A stretch of 64,000 nt of DNA from Nitrosospira sp. Nsp14 (GCF_900113575.1 NZ_FOPV01000013.1:1-64000), one strand, 5' to 3'; positions 8,904-18,176 are shown, numbered from the stretch's first letter. Translations and numbers: made by a program. The notes: generated from the sequence alone by a model not told the origin.

Positions 8904-9683
8904 TCAGAGAATGATGTCGGTGATGGGACCCGCGAGATCCAATGGAGGACTGCCAACCAGATGGATCTGCAGATCGAGCGAACCGGGGATACCAAAGCCT
9001 ATGACAGTTGCGGTCAGTATCCCCCCGCTATAGGTCAACTGATTCAGGTTGAACGCCTGATTGCCGGGCATGTTCAGGTTGGCGTCTATGGTGGAGAGAT
9101 CAATGCGGTCCCCCGCCATATTCCCCCTACCATTGAAGCCGATAATATTGTCTCGAATCACCACCGGGCTGGTTTCCTCGAATCCCGGGCTGTCGGATAG
9201 CGCGTCGTAGTCGAACACGTCGTTCCCCGACCCGCCGTGAAGCGTATCCATGCCGCTGCCGCCGTTAAGGGTGTCATCTCCGCTTTCACCATACAGCCTG
9301 TCATTCCCAGCTTCTCCGTATAGCTTGTCGTTTCCTTCGCCTCCCAGGATGATGTCGTCGTCCTTCCCGCCAGAAATCCGGTCTGTTCCCCCGCCCCCAA
9401 ACAGTATGTCGTTACCCGCCTCTCCCTCGAGCCGATCGTTGCCGCTGCCCCCGTCCATGCCATCATAACCCGCGCCGCCCATCAGTGTATCGTCGTCACC
9501 GTCGCCGGCCAGGATATCGTTGCCATTGCCTCCACTCAGGCTATCGTTGCCGTCACCTCCGTCGATCACATCATTACCACCGTTGCCGGACAACCGGTCG
9601 GCCCCGCCGAAACCGAACATGAAATCGGCGGTATTGCCCAGGGCTTTAGTGTTGCTTGATTCATCTCCAAAATAAAAGGCCAT
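8904..9683 (-). CDS. RTX-type calcium-binding repeat protein
   Basis: A 259-residue protein. ATG at 9683 is chosen because GAGGAGGT lies four bases ahead; a longer frame from 9764 has no such site. After MAFYFGDESSNTKALGNTADF come about ten glycine-aspartate nonapeptides of the GGxGxDxLx type (residues 25-150), which form a calcium-bound parallel beta roll. The last 90 residues contain DIIGFNGRGN-like 'D-x-I-x-F' and DRIDLSTIDAN, typical of the M10/serralysin C-terminal region and of type I secretion substrates. No catalytic domain precedes the repeats, and no type I transporter is nearby. Confidence 0.85.
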   Translation of the reverse strand: MAFYFGDESSNTKALGNTADFMFGFGGADRLSGNGGNDVIDGGDGNDSLSGGNGNDILAGDGDDDTLMGGAGYDGMDGGSGNDRLEGEAGNDILFGGGGTDRISGGKDDDIILGGEGNDKLYGEAGNDRLYGESGDDTLNGGSGMDTLHGGSGNDVFDYDALSDSPGFEETSPVVIRDNIIGFNGRGNMAGDRIDLSTIDANLNMPGNQAFNLNQLTYSGGILTATVIGFGIPGSLDLQIHLVGSPPLDLAGPITDIIL

Positions 9684-10060
9684 GCGACCTCCTCTCGTTA
9701 GTTGAACAGGTGTAACGCCCTTGCCGGTCGGTCTGAACCGGCCCTCGCTGCCTGCCGCTCGCACGGCATCGGGGTTGACCTATTAATCTTTAGCACACCG
9801 CGCGCGCTTGGCAAGCTCCTACCCGTCCATAAGCCCAACGATCGGTGGACCTTGGCGTGTCTCCGGGTTTTTCATCGGTGAAGCGGGACCCGTTCAAGGT
9901 TTGCACGGTTCGCGATGCAAAAAACGGTTTCGATGTGGTCACCCATTCTGCGGAACAGTCGAGCGCAGGCTGCTTCGTCCTTGTCAAAACAGGTTCATCA
10001 GCTAATATGAAATGAAACATTCTGAAGCCTCGAGAGTATTCCCCTTACCGGAGCTGCGCC
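9684..10060. other. divergent promoter region
   Basis: Lies between the RTX gene (leftward) and a HAF gene (rightward). No gene is convincing in it; it must carry both promoters. Confidence 0.4.
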
Positions 10061-11221
10061 ATGAAAAAAACAAATTATTTTGAAATAATACGCCGCTTTG
10101 CTGCGATCGCCGCCATGAGTATAGGCCTTGGTTCTGGTTCCGCAGCTTATGCTCAAGCCTACTCATGGGTAATGGGCCCGAATGGCGAGGGATTGACCAG
10201 ACTCGGGAGTCTCGGTGGAGATGAAACGGTAACCTTTGCACGTGCAATCAATGACGCCAGGCAGATAGTTGGGTGGTCTTCCACAGCGGCAGGTAAAACT
10301 CATGCTTTTCTCACCGGCCCGAATGGCGCATCCATGACTGATCTCGGCACTCTGGGAGGAGAGAACAGCTACGCCTATGGCATCAATAATGCCGGGCAAG
10401 TGGTGGGGACATCCGACGCCGAGTTTTGTTGTGTAAATAGGGCCTTTATCACCGGCCCGAATGGCACCGGAATGACCGCGTTTCTGCCGACCGCGGGTGC
10501 TCAGCGGGACCCATACAGCGTCGGCCTTGGCATTAACAATACCGGGCGGGTAGTCGGTTATTCGACTGATAACATTCGTTCTCATCTGCTGATAACCGGC
10601 CCCAACGGGATGAACAGACTCGATACCGGTTTTCAGGAAGGGGTTGCCAGCGCCATTAATGATGCCGGGCAGGCAGTGGGAACGTTAAGCCCCCTCGAGG
10701 AATTTACCCACCACGCCTTCATAACGGAGCCGAACACGGCGACCGTAACCAAACTCGGCACGCTCGGGGGTAGCGAAAGCCACGCCACCGACGTTAACGC
10801 CTCAGGTCAGGTGGTAGGATGGTCACGCACCGCTGGAGGGGAGTTCCATGCCTTCATCACTGGGCCGGATGGAGCCGGCATGACCGATCTGGGCACGTTG
10901 GGCGGAACCGTTAGCATGGCGACGGGCATTAACGATGCCGGTCAGGTAGTTGGATATTCCACCAAGGCGGAAGGCGCCGAACATTACGCCTTTATCACGG
11001 GCCCTGGCGGCACCGGCATGACGGATCTCAATTCGTTAGTAACCCTGCCGGACAGGCTGACTCTAAGCGAGGCCCAAGGGATCAACAATTCGGGGCAGAT
11101 CATTTCGCTTAGCGGAATAGCCCCCATACCCGAGCCTGCCACCTATGCCTTGATACTCGCCGGCCTCGGCCTGGTAGGTTTCATGGCAAGATGCAGAACT
11201 CGAGCTACCATCAACCAATAG
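10061..11221 (+). CDS. HAF-repeat PEP-CTERM protein (divergent repeats)
   Basis: A 386-residue surface protein with a signal peptide (cleavage near SAAYAQ, residue 31), about six HAF units and the anchor PIPEPATYALILAGLGLVGF followed by MARCRTR. Units 3 and 4 have lost the TLGG core (FLPTAGAQRDPY and DTGFQEG), so this copy is the most diverged of the family. A GGAG ribosome-binding site precedes the ATG. Its last 11 bases overlap the end of the convergent gene at 11211. Confidence 0.9.
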   Translation: MKKTNYFEIIRRFAAIAAMSIGLGSGSAAYAQAYSWVMGPNGEGLTRLGSLGGDETVTFARAINDARQIVGWSSTAAGKTHAFLTGPNGASMTDLGTLGGENSYAYGINNAGQVVGTSDAEFCCVNRAFITGPNGTGMTAFLPTAGAQRDPYSVGLGINNTGRVVGYSTDNIRSHLLITGPNGMNRLDTGFQEGVASAINDAGQAVGTLSPLEEFTHHAFITEPNTATVTKLGTLGGSESHATDVNASGQVVGWSRTAGGEFHAFITGPDGAGMTDLGTLGGTVSMATGINDAGQVVGYSTKAEGAEHYAFITGPGGTGMTDLNSLVTLPDRLTLSEAQGINNSGQIISLSGIAPIPEPATYALILAGLGLVGFMARCRTRATINQ

Positions 11222-11699
11222 ACGCCAGCTTGGCCAGCCGCGCTTGAATGTCCTTGTCATCAGCAACAACAACGAGCCACTCTTCAACCGCCCCGCTGAC
11301 ATCCAGGCAGAACTGATCTATTTGCAGCTGGAGAACATTGTTAATCTGGTTCATATGAACGAGGAAACCCTGCTGCGGTGCGGTGAAGTGGAAGTATTGC
11401 AGCGCTCGCCGCACACGCTGGTCATCAATTCCAAATTCGCCCTGGTGCAAGAACGCGCACCGCAGTGCGTAACAATCCAGGCCGCCGAGGAAAGTGTGGA
11501 GCGTGCGACTCGCGCCGATATTAGCCTGATAGCGCTTGAGCAAGAACCTGTCATACCATTCCACGAAACGCGCCTTCGAACTCTTTGACGGGTTCTCGAT
11601 CCTGCCACAAATGTCGGGCATGGTGAGCGCTATCGCAAGCGCTGCATACCAGTTACCTTGCGCGACTGCCGCTCTGGCGGCGATAACAAACTGGCGCAT
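11211..11699 (-). CDS. conserved hypothetical protein
   Basis: A 162-residue soluble protein, no signal or membrane span. Features: MPDICGRIENPSKSSKARFVEWYDRFLLKRY near the start, then LGGLDCYALRCAFLHQGEF, and an acidic VVADDKDIQARLAKL end. The DCYALRCAFLH motif is one I associate with small conserved hypothetical proteins found widely in bacteria, with no assigned role. It converges on the HAF gene and overlaps it by 11 bp. Confidence 0.65.
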   Translation of the reverse strand: MRQFVIAARAAVAQGNWYAALAIALTMPDICGRIENPSKSSKARFVEWYDRFLLKRYQANIGASRTLHTFLGGLDCYALRCAFLHQGEFGIDDQRVRRALQYFHFTAPQQGFLVHMNQINNVLQLQIDQFCLDVSGAVEEWLVVVADDKDIQARLAKLASIG

Positions 11700-11838
11700 T
11701 CCATGCTCGTATGGTCGCTACTCGGCGGTTAGGAGGCAATTCCAAGCGACGGGTGAAGAAACAGCGGCCTCCAACATCAAGCCGAACCTTGACATCCGAT
11801 CCGGTTTTTTTGGAATAAAACCCGACCGGCTCCTAAAA

Positions 11839-11867
11839 GCCCGGCGGCAGGAGTACTGCCGCCGGGC
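11839..11867 (-). terminator. hairpin with T-run on the minus strand
   Basis: A perfect 12-bp stem GCCCGGCGGCAG/CTGCCGCCGGGC around a 5-nt loop. On the minus strand it is followed by TTTTA. No minus-strand gene reads into it from the right, so it may be a mobile terminator-like repeat; a near copy lies at 16811-16838. Confidence 0.5.
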
Positions 11868-12132
11868 CGGGCTCCCTCTTGTAGGTATACCCTTGGAGGA
11901 ACGCTGCTCCTCCATTTAATATAATACAACCATTCCGCGCCTTGGGTATCGGGCCGAGGTGCTATTCCGCATATTTTTTCACTCTTGGCCTATGCCGGAG
12001 CAGCGCCATCAGAGCGCGGCGTGCTTGCCATTTCCCTGCTGCGGGGACCGGCATCCGCCGTCGCGTGCGATAATATTCAAGCCTGGAAGAGCTGGATAAG
12101 AGAACAGGCTGAATCAGGGAATAAGGCTACGC

Positions 12133-13320
12133 ATGTCGACCACGAACTCTCCATATACTTCGGCGCCCACGCCCTACATCGTGTCGGTGGACCTTTTGCG
12201 TGGGTTGGTGATGGTACTGATGGCGCTCGATCATGTGCGCTGGTTTTTTACCGCTGACAACTTCTCTCCGACTGATTTGTCCCGCACCGATGCAGCGCTG
12301 TTTTTCACCCGCTGGGTGACCCACTTTTGTGCACCCGCCTTTGTCTTTCTGGCAGGCACCAGCGCTTTTCTTTCCGCCACGCGCGGCCTCACGCGTCCGC
12401 AGCTCGCCCGCCGGCTGTTCACCCGCGGTCTGTGGCTGGTATTTCTGGAGGTAACGGCTGTTCACCTCGCATGGAATTTCAACCTGGATTACAGCGAGCT
12501 GGCACTGGGGGTTATCTGGGCGCTGGGATGGTCGATGGTAGCGCTTGCCGCATTGGTTTATCTCCCCCGATGGGCAATCGCTTGCACCGGTATCGGCATG
12601 ATCGCGGCCCATAACCTCCTGGACGGCCTGCAGCTTGACAGCTTCCGCGCCCTCGACGGCTCGCTGCAATGGCAGGGATGGCTGCTCAACGTGCTCCACG
12701 TGCCCGACTCCCCCATTTCGTTTCCGCTGATTCCATGGATCGGGGTCATGGCGGCAGGGTATGCTTTCGGGCCCATCCTCCTGATGCCTCCAGGCAGGAG
12801 ACAACAATGGTTGCTCGCAGGGGGAACGGCGATCATCGCTGCCTTCGTCCTCTTGCGCCTCTATAACGGCTACGGGGACGCGAGGCCATGGGCCTCACAG
12901 GAAACGGCCTTGTTCACGCTGCTGTCCTTTCTGAATACGAGCAAATACCCCCCCTCCCTGCTCTTCCTGCTGATGACGCTCGGACCCACGCTCATACTGT
13001 TGGCGATATTCGAACATAGGCAAGCCCGGCACGGCTCGCTATCGCGCCTGCTTATCGTCTTTGGACGCGTGCCGCTCTTCTTCTACCTCCTGCACCTGTA
13101 CGCCATACACGGGCTGGTGATCGTTTTCGCCATTGCCATGAACCGGAACATCGAACCATTCCTGGCATCTTTCGAGGCTTTCCCGTCCTGGTGGGGGTTC
13201 AGCCTGCCCGCCGTCTATCTGGTCTGGATCGCAGTCACCCTGCTGCTCTACCCGCTTTCCCGCTGGTTCGCTGCTGTCAAGGCGCGTCACAAGGACAGCT
13301 GGTGGACTCCGTGCATATAA
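12133..13320 (+). CDS. DUF1624 / heparan-alpha-glucosaminide N-acetyltransferase-like membrane protein
   Basis: A 395-residue polytopic membrane protein. The N-terminus PYIVSVDLLRGLVMVLMALDH carries the family's 'D-L-L-R-G' and 'D-H' signature, followed by FFTRWVTHFCAPAFVFLAGTSAFL. About ten spans follow, with SRLLIVFGRVPLFFYLLHLY near the end. The family includes YeiB-like and HGSNAT-like proteins that move acyl groups across the membrane. The acceptor here is unknown. It stands alone. Confidence 0.85.
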   Translation: MSTTNSPYTSAPTPYIVSVDLLRGLVMVLMALDHVRWFFTADNFSPTDLSRTDAALFFTRWVTHFCAPAFVFLAGTSAFLSATRGLTRPQLARRLFTRGLWLVFLEVTAVHLAWNFNLDYSELALGVIWALGWSMVALAALVYLPRWAIACTGIGMIAAHNLLDGLQLDSFRALDGSLQWQGWLLNVLHVPDSPISFPLIPWIGVMAAGYAFGPILLMPPGRRQQWLLAGGTAIIAAFVLLRLYNGYGDARPWASQETALFTLLSFLNTSKYPPSLLFLLMTLGPTLILLAIFEHRQARHGSLSRLLIVFGRVPLFFYLLHLYAIHGLVIVFAIAMNRNIEPFLASFEAFPSWWGFSLPAVYLVWIAVTLLLYPLSRWFAAVKARHKDSWWTPCI

Positions 13321-13485
13321 AAACGGCTTTAATTACGGCTTGAGGCAACTTACCTCCTGCACGATTTATCCCCAATATCAATCTAATTCCGCTGTATGTG
13401 CGGTAGCTAACGAAGTTTGAACATTCCTCTTTGGTAAACTATTTGTCCCGACTCTTTTCTTAATTTTCGCAAAACAGGAGTTGTC

Positions 13486-13746
13486 ATGGAAAACAATCTT
13501 TTTCAATTCCCCATTACGGGATGGGAAATAAAATCCGAGCCGGTCGACGGCCTGCTTTGTGTCCGCTTCCCGTTTCTGTCGCATGGACAGCAGAACCTGG
13601 CGGAGGCCGACCCCGGCAGGCCGTACGTCATGCAGGCTGAGCAGGCACGCGAGCTCAGGGATGCCCTCTCCCGGGCCCTGGAACGCATTGAAAACCACGC
13701 GCTTGAGTCTGCGCCCGTCTCGCCGAGCAGCCTGTCCATTTATTAA
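13486..13746 (+). CDS. BssS-like small protein
   Basis: An 86-residue soluble protein with ACAGGAG upstream of the ATG. It resembles the E. coli biofilm regulator BssS in order and spacing of features: FPITGWEIKSEPVDGLLCVRF at the start (compare HPLVGWDI...LMLRL), a gap, then YVMQAEQARELRDALSRALERIE (compare WLTTDVARQFISILEAGIAKIE). BssS affects biofilm and indole signalling in E. coli, but its biochemical role is not known. The match is by eye. It could be a general small family of unknown role. Confidence 0.6.
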   Translation: MENNLFQFPITGWEIKSEPVDGLLCVRFPFLSHGQQNLAEADPGRPYVMQAEQARELRDALSRALERIENHALESAPVSPSSLSIY

Positions 13747-13883
13747 CAGTTGCGTGTTCCCCCGATTAGCCAACCAACCAATCGAGTCAATTAGCGCATA
13801 AACAAGCCTGAACCGGGCCGCGCCTCACACGAAAGCGAGCGCACAGTGCTGGAACCGCTGCGCCGCAGTGTTCGATTTCTGAC

Positions 13884-15746
13884 GTGACACCCGACACTCC
13901 ACCCAACCGGCTCGACCGGCCCGTCGACGACACAGATGACCATGTATTGGGTCCCCCCGACGCCGAAATAACGCTGGTCGAATACGGCAGTTATGCAGAC
14001 GCTTCCTCCCGCGTGGCGCACGAGCGCATCGCCGAAATACGCAATCGCTTCGGCGGCCGCCTGCGCTATGTATTCCGTCATCGGCCGCTGCCAGGGAACG
14101 ATGTGGCCCGGCAGGCAGCCGAGCTGATCGAATCATTCAGCGACCCGGCGCGGTTCTGGAACATGCATGTCTCGCTGATGACGAGGTCCGATCAGCTCAC
14201 ACCGGAGAATCTGCAAACAATTGCCGCCGAGCTGAACCTGGAGGAAAACGGAGGCTCGCAAAACGACGAAGCGCTCGCGTTTGCCAAAGCCCGGGTGGAC
14301 GCGGACGTGGAAAGCGCAGAGGCCAGCGGCGTGATCATCACGCCGACCTTTTTCATCAACGGGCGGCGCTACGATGGCCCATGGGACGCCAACTCGCTTT
14401 CGGAAGCGATGCTGGGGTCGCTCGGTCACGTCGTGCACGCGGCGGCGCTGGATTTCGCCAGGTGGGCGCCCTCTACCGGCATCCTGCTTCTATTGGCCAC
14501 CGGCATCGCCGTGGTGCTGAGCAATTCCGGCTTTGGACCCGGTTTCAATCAATTCTGGGACCTGCCTCTGGGGTTTGTTTTTGACGGCGCCGAGTTCGTT
14601 CTCTCGCTGCGCCACTGGATCAATGATGGTTTGCTGGTCATCTTCTTTCTCGTCGTCGGCCTGGAAATCAAACGCGAATTCACGGTTGGCCACCTCGCCA
14701 ATGCGCGTGCGGCGATGCTCCCTGTCGCGGCTGCCACCGGCGGCATGGTCGTCCCCGCCATCCTCTACCTGATCCTGGTTCCGAGCGGCCCTGACGGCGC
14801 CTGGTCCCGGGGATGGGGCGTGCCCATGGCCACGGACACCGCCTTCGCGGTCGCATTGATCGCCATGATGGGCAAGCGGGTTCCGGTGGAACTGCGCGTC
14901 TTTCTTACCGCCGCCGCGATCGTGGACGACATCGGCGCGATCGTCGTCGTGGCCATCTTCTATTCCACAGAGCTGCAATTTGGCTTCGTCACCGGCGCAA
15001 TCGCCATCGTCGCGCTGCTCGCGGTGTTGAACGAGGGCGGCGTCTACCGTGCCACGCCCTACATACTCCTGGGCATGGGCTTATGGATTTGCGTGCACGA
15101 GAGCGGGATACATGCGAGCCTGGCGGGGATTATCCTCGCATTGTTTATTCCCACCCGTCCGCCACCTAATCTCCGGGCGCTTATGATACAGGCCGACGCC
15201 ATCCTTACCGCAGAGACGCAGCGCGGCAAGGAGGTGATGCGATACGGTCCTTCGGAGCCCGCGCTGGAGGCGCTGGATGCCATCCACGACCGGCTCGAGT
15301 CCCCGGCTGAGCGCATGCTGCGCATTGTCGCGCCAAAATCCAGCTACCTGGTGCTGCCGCTGTTTGCGCTGGCCAACGGCGGGGTGACGATCAATACCGA
15401 GGTATTCGAGGGTCATGCGGCACTGATGCTCGGCATTGCGACGGCGCTCGTGATCGGTAAGCCACTCGGATTCTTCGCCGCCACTGGCGCAGCGGTATGG
15501 ATGGGAATCGCGGCCAAGCCCCACGCCTATTCCTGGCGCCAACTCGCAGCGGCGGGCGCGCTGGCAGGAATCGGGTTCACCATGTCGCTTTTCATTGCCA
15601 GTCAGGCTTTCCCAACCGAGACGGATTATGCCGCCGCCAAGATCGCGATTTTTGTCGGTTCGATTGCCTCGGCGCTTATCGGCGTCGCCATACTGTGGGG
15701 CGCCCAGCCCAATTCCAACTCCAACTCCAATTTCAGTTCGCGCTGA
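13884..15746 (+). CDS. nhaA: Na+/H+ antiporter NhaA with N-terminal thioredoxin-like domain
   Basis: A 620-residue fusion with a GTG start. Residues 20-185 form a DsbA-like thioredoxin fold: ITLVEYGSYADASSRVAHE where a CxxC would normally follow, RHRPLPGNDVARQAAE, and the cis-proline strand TPTFFINGRRYDG (P154). Both active cysteines are missing. Residues 190-610 are NhaA, with GVPMATDTAFA (D318) and the ion-binding pair in IVDDIGA (D348, D349). NhaA exchanges sodium for protons across the inner membrane in pH and salt balance. The thioredoxin domain cannot do redox chemistry here and may be regulatory. A repeated NSNSNSN tail ends the protein. Confidence 0.9.
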   Translation: MTPDTPPNRLDRPVDDTDDHVLGPPDAEITLVEYGSYADASSRVAHERIAEIRNRFGGRLRYVFRHRPLPGNDVARQAAELIESFSDPARFWNMHVSLMTRSDQLTPENLQTIAAELNLEENGGSQNDEALAFAKARVDADVESAEASGVIITPTFFINGRRYDGPWDANSLSEAMLGSLGHVVHAAALDFARWAPSTGILLLLATGIAVVLSNSGFGPGFNQFWDLPLGFVFDGAEFVLSLRHWINDGLLVIFFLVVGLEIKREFTVGHLANARAAMLPVAAATGGMVVPAILYLILVPSGPDGAWSRGWGVPMATDTAFAVALIAMMGKRVPVELRVFLTAAAIVDDIGAIVVVAIFYSTELQFGFVTGAIAIVALLAVLNEGGVYRATPYILLGMGLWICVHESGIHASLAGIILALFIPTRPPPNLRALMIQADAILTAETQRGKEVMRYGPSEPALEALDAIHDRLESPAERMLRIVAPKSSYLVLPLFALANGGVTINTEVFEGHAALMLGIATALVIGKPLGFFAATGAAVWMGIAAKPHAYSWRQLAAAGALAGIGFTMSLFIASQAFPTETDYAAAKIAIFVGSIASALIGVAILWGAQPNSNSNSNFSSR

Positions 15747-15917
15747 GTCGAGAGTTGTTCTCCAACCCCTGTACTGTCGCTGTCATTGGCGCTGTCGCCG
15801 TCGCGGTCACTGCCAGCCCCTGCTCCTGCGTTAGGAAGCGCACAGACTCAAGGATGCAAATATCCATAGGCTTGCATCATCGCATCCGCTCACTCTCATC
15901 TATTCAGGGGAAAAATC

Positions 15918-16346
15918 ATGACAGTCAAAAAGGCATGGGCAGTCTGGAATGGCAGCATCAAGGAAGGTGGCGGTACGATTTCCACCGAGACAGGGGTGCT
16001 GGACAAGGCGCAGTACGGGTTCAAGTCGCGGTTTGAGGATGGCAAGGGCACCAATCCCGAGGAATTGATCGCGGCCGCGCATGCCGCCTGTTTTTCCATG
16101 GCGCTTTCCCTGATGCTGGGCCAGGCCGGCCTGACGCCGGACCGGATTGAAACCCACGCGGAGGTGACGCTTGAGAAAATAGGCGAAGGTTTCGAGATAA
16201 CGGCCAGCCATCTGAAAGTTGTCGCCAAAATTCGCGTCGCCAGCGAGGAGCGGTTCCTGGAAGTTGCCAACCAGGCAAAAGAGGGGTGTCCGGTATCGAA
16301 GCTCCTGAAGGCGAGGATCACGATGGACGCGCGGCTGGAAAAATAG
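15918..16346 (+). CDS. OsmC family peroxiredoxin
   Basis: A 142-residue OsmC-type protein. Both redox cysteines are present: one in LIAAAHAACFSMALS (peroxidatic) and one in EGCPVSKLLKA (resolving). The family reduces organic hydroperoxides in the cytoplasm. Length matches OsmC (about 140). The upstream GGGG AAAAATC context gives a weak ribosome-binding site. A stand-alone gene after nhaA, 170 bp away. Confidence 0.9.
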   Translation: MTVKKAWAVWNGSIKEGGGTISTETGVLDKAQYGFKSRFEDGKGTNPEELIAAAHAACFSMALSLMLGQAGLTPDRIETHAEVTLEKIGEGFEITASHLKVVAKIRVASEERFLEVANQAKEGCPVSKLLKARITMDARLEK

Positions 16347-16451
16347 CTTGGTTCCGTCTCCTCCCTGCTTCAACCGGTGCGCTTCCAGGCGGAGAGCGGG
16401 GGGCTAAGGGAAAAAAGGATGAAAGGGACGAAAGAGTCAACAGAGTCCCAG

Positions 16452-16800
16452 GGGAACCGCTGAACAAATCCGCGCTGAGCGCGTTGCGGTTAAAATCGGG
16501 GATGATCATAAGGCGCGCGACGCTGGTCGTAGCTCGTACGACGCGATGCCGAGGAGCGCAACGCCATGGCTCCCTAGAACGTTGCCTGAGGGGTCCCGCG
16601 AAGCGGGGATCGAGCAGCGGCGGGATGTCAAGACCGCGCGAAGAACCTGTTGGGGCATTTGCATCCCGCTACGGCGTCGCATCTTCCTTTGGAAGACACT
16701 GCTCTGCCCTTCGCGGTCGCACCATTCGCGTCGTCGCCTTTCGCGCATCCCATCCCGCTAAGCCGCCGTCGCGCCAGCGGAGATTTGTTCAGCGGTTCCC
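16452..16800. mobile_element. MITE-like element with 19-bp inverted ends
   Basis: GGGAACCGCTGAACAAATC (16452-16470) recurs inverted and perfect at 16782-16800. The 350-bp interior has no convincing gene. This fits a non-autonomous transposon or an IS whose transposase is lost. I saw no clear target duplication. Part of the end sequence (GGGAACCGCTGA) also appears at 27060. Confidence 0.55.
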
Positions 16801-16810
16801 TAAAGAAAAA

Positions 16811-16838
16811 GCCCGGCGCAGGATCACTGCCGCCGGGC
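16811..16838 (-). terminator. terminator of the ATP synthase gamma gene
   Basis: GCCCGGCG and CGCCGGGC arms form a hairpin that is followed on the minus strand by TTTTTCTTTA. It lies about 180 bp past the atpG-like gene and closely resembles the hairpin at 11839. Confidence 0.55.
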
Positions 16839-17020
16839 TACAGGCACCCGCTACATCGGGGAGTCATTGGGTTACTCCCCAGCCATCATCCTACTCGGTT
16901 TTCGTGCCTTTCCAATTGGACTAAAGTACAACCTGTCCGAAAATCCTTCACGACAAATCTCGGCGGCGCACCTTCGTCCGCCCCTGATTCGCTCCCGCGC
17001 GTTTACCCGTTTATCCATAC

Positions 17021-18028
17021 TCACCCATACTCGCGCCGTTTTCCCGGGTGTGCGCCCGTCGGTGCTGCTGCCAGCGCCTCTACTCCCGCGATCACGTCAA
17101 ATAATTCCTCGTCAATCTTGCTCTGGCGCTGGCGGTAAAACGTCTTCTGAAGTTCGTCGAGCAGTTGATCGATGTTGCGCTCGGCGCGCTCCATCGCGGT
17201 GAGTCGGCTTGCGTTCTCGCTCGCCATCGACTCGGCGCACGCGCGGAAAAGCGACACGAACAGATACTCACGCACCAGCGCCTGCAGCGTGGAGGGGACA
17301 TCACCCACCACCTCGGGCAAATTCTTCGACGGCCAGGGAAGTTCAGCCAGAGAGCGCCGCCATGCCTCATCCAGCGGCAACAGTCGCTGGGCGATGGGTT
17401 CGTATGCTGTGCCCGATCGGGAGCGATTGTAAAACAGATAAAGTCCCGCCAGTTCATTTTTTCCCTGCACGCCGCCTTCCAGCATGCCGGGCGCCATGAT
17501 GTGCAACAGAAGCTGGCCGATGAAGGGGGTGACGGCTTTTAACGACAGGGGAACGGCGAAAAGCCCATTCAGAGGCAGTTGCTTGTCGGCCAAGCGGTCG
17601 TGTACGCGCTCGCCGACGGCCCAGATTTTTTTTCTTCCCCCATGCAAGGCCAGGGTCGCTGCGGCATGATCGGCGACGATGTCATTGAATTGCCCGACCA
17701 AGCCCTGGTCCGAACCGAACACGATTGCGCCGGTGATACTGTCCGGTGCTCGTGGGCTGTGGGGACTGCCTGAGCCGCGTGGACCGGTGCCGGCGCCGGC
17801 GCCGTCGCTACTGACCTCTCCGACGGAGGCAGCCAATGCGGGCGTCCTGGAGCGAACGCAAACGCTCAGGCCGAGCTGCACCGTACGGTAATAGTCAGCC
17901 AGCGAGCGCACCGATTTTTCATACTGAGCCAGGTTGGCAGCGGCCAGCGCCTTCATCGTGCTCACCACCGAACCCAGGTCCCGGGCCCGGTCGATCTTCC
18001 GGCGCAAATTCGCGAGGGTGTCGCTCAT
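17021..18028 (-). CDS. atpG: F-type/N-ATPase gamma subunit, orphan
   Basis: A 335-residue gamma subunit. The N-terminal helix MSDTLANLRRKIDRARDLGSVVSTMKALAAANLAQYE and the C-terminal helix RAERNIDQLLDELQKTFYRQRQSKIDEELFDVIAG form the rotor coiled coil. Core strands include TGAIVFGSDQGLVGQFN. The sequence style is that of the alternative Na+-translocating N-ATPase rather than the housekeeping enzyme. An unusual low-complexity insert (GEVSSDGAGAGTGPRGSGSPHSP) lies at about 68-95. In N-ATPase operons atpG is the last gene, but here no other ATPase gene precedes it: bamC is next upstream. It may be a leftover of a deleted operon. Confidence 0.8.
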   Translation of the reverse strand: MSDTLANLRRKIDRARDLGSVVSTMKALAAANLAQYEKSVRSLADYYRTVQLGLSVCVRSRTPALAASVGEVSSDGAGAGTGPRGSGSPHSPRAPDSITGAIVFGSDQGLVGQFNDIVADHAAATLALHGGRKKIWAVGERVHDRLADKQLPLNGLFAVPLSLKAVTPFIGQLLLHIMAPGMLEGGVQGKNELAGLYLFYNRSRSGTAYEPIAQRLLPLDEAWRRSLAELPWPSKNLPEVVGDVPSTLQALVREYLFVSLFRACAESMASENASRLTAMERAERNIDQLLDELQKTFYRQRQSKIDEELFDVIAGVEALAAAPTGAHPGKRREYG

Positions 18029-18176
18029 GAGTTATGCCCGTCCGTCCGTGGATGCTCGAACGAGCCGGAGACACTGACGCCCGACATACAATATCAGCAC
18101 CGGTCCCATCGAGAAACCTTGCGCGGAAAGGGGCCGCCGCTTACATGAGCGCGGCCTTCCGCGATTATCTTACGGG

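Noticed and set aside
8456-8914. 152-residue open frame on the + strand
   Set aside because: Arg- and Pro-rich text without a family and overlapping an inverted repeat; no ribosome-binding site.
11719-11919. Open frames on both strands around the 11.84-kb hairpin
   Set aside because: They span a GC-rich hairpin and have unnatural composition.
16286-16924. 212-residue + strand frame across the MITE-like element
   Set aside because: Crosses the end of osmC and both inverted ends; composition is basic and random.
18029-18110. Short minus-strand frame MGPVLILYVGRQCLRLVRA before atpG
   Set aside because: Looks coding-like and ends just before the atpG start, but there is no good ribosome-binding site and no match to an ATPase subunit.
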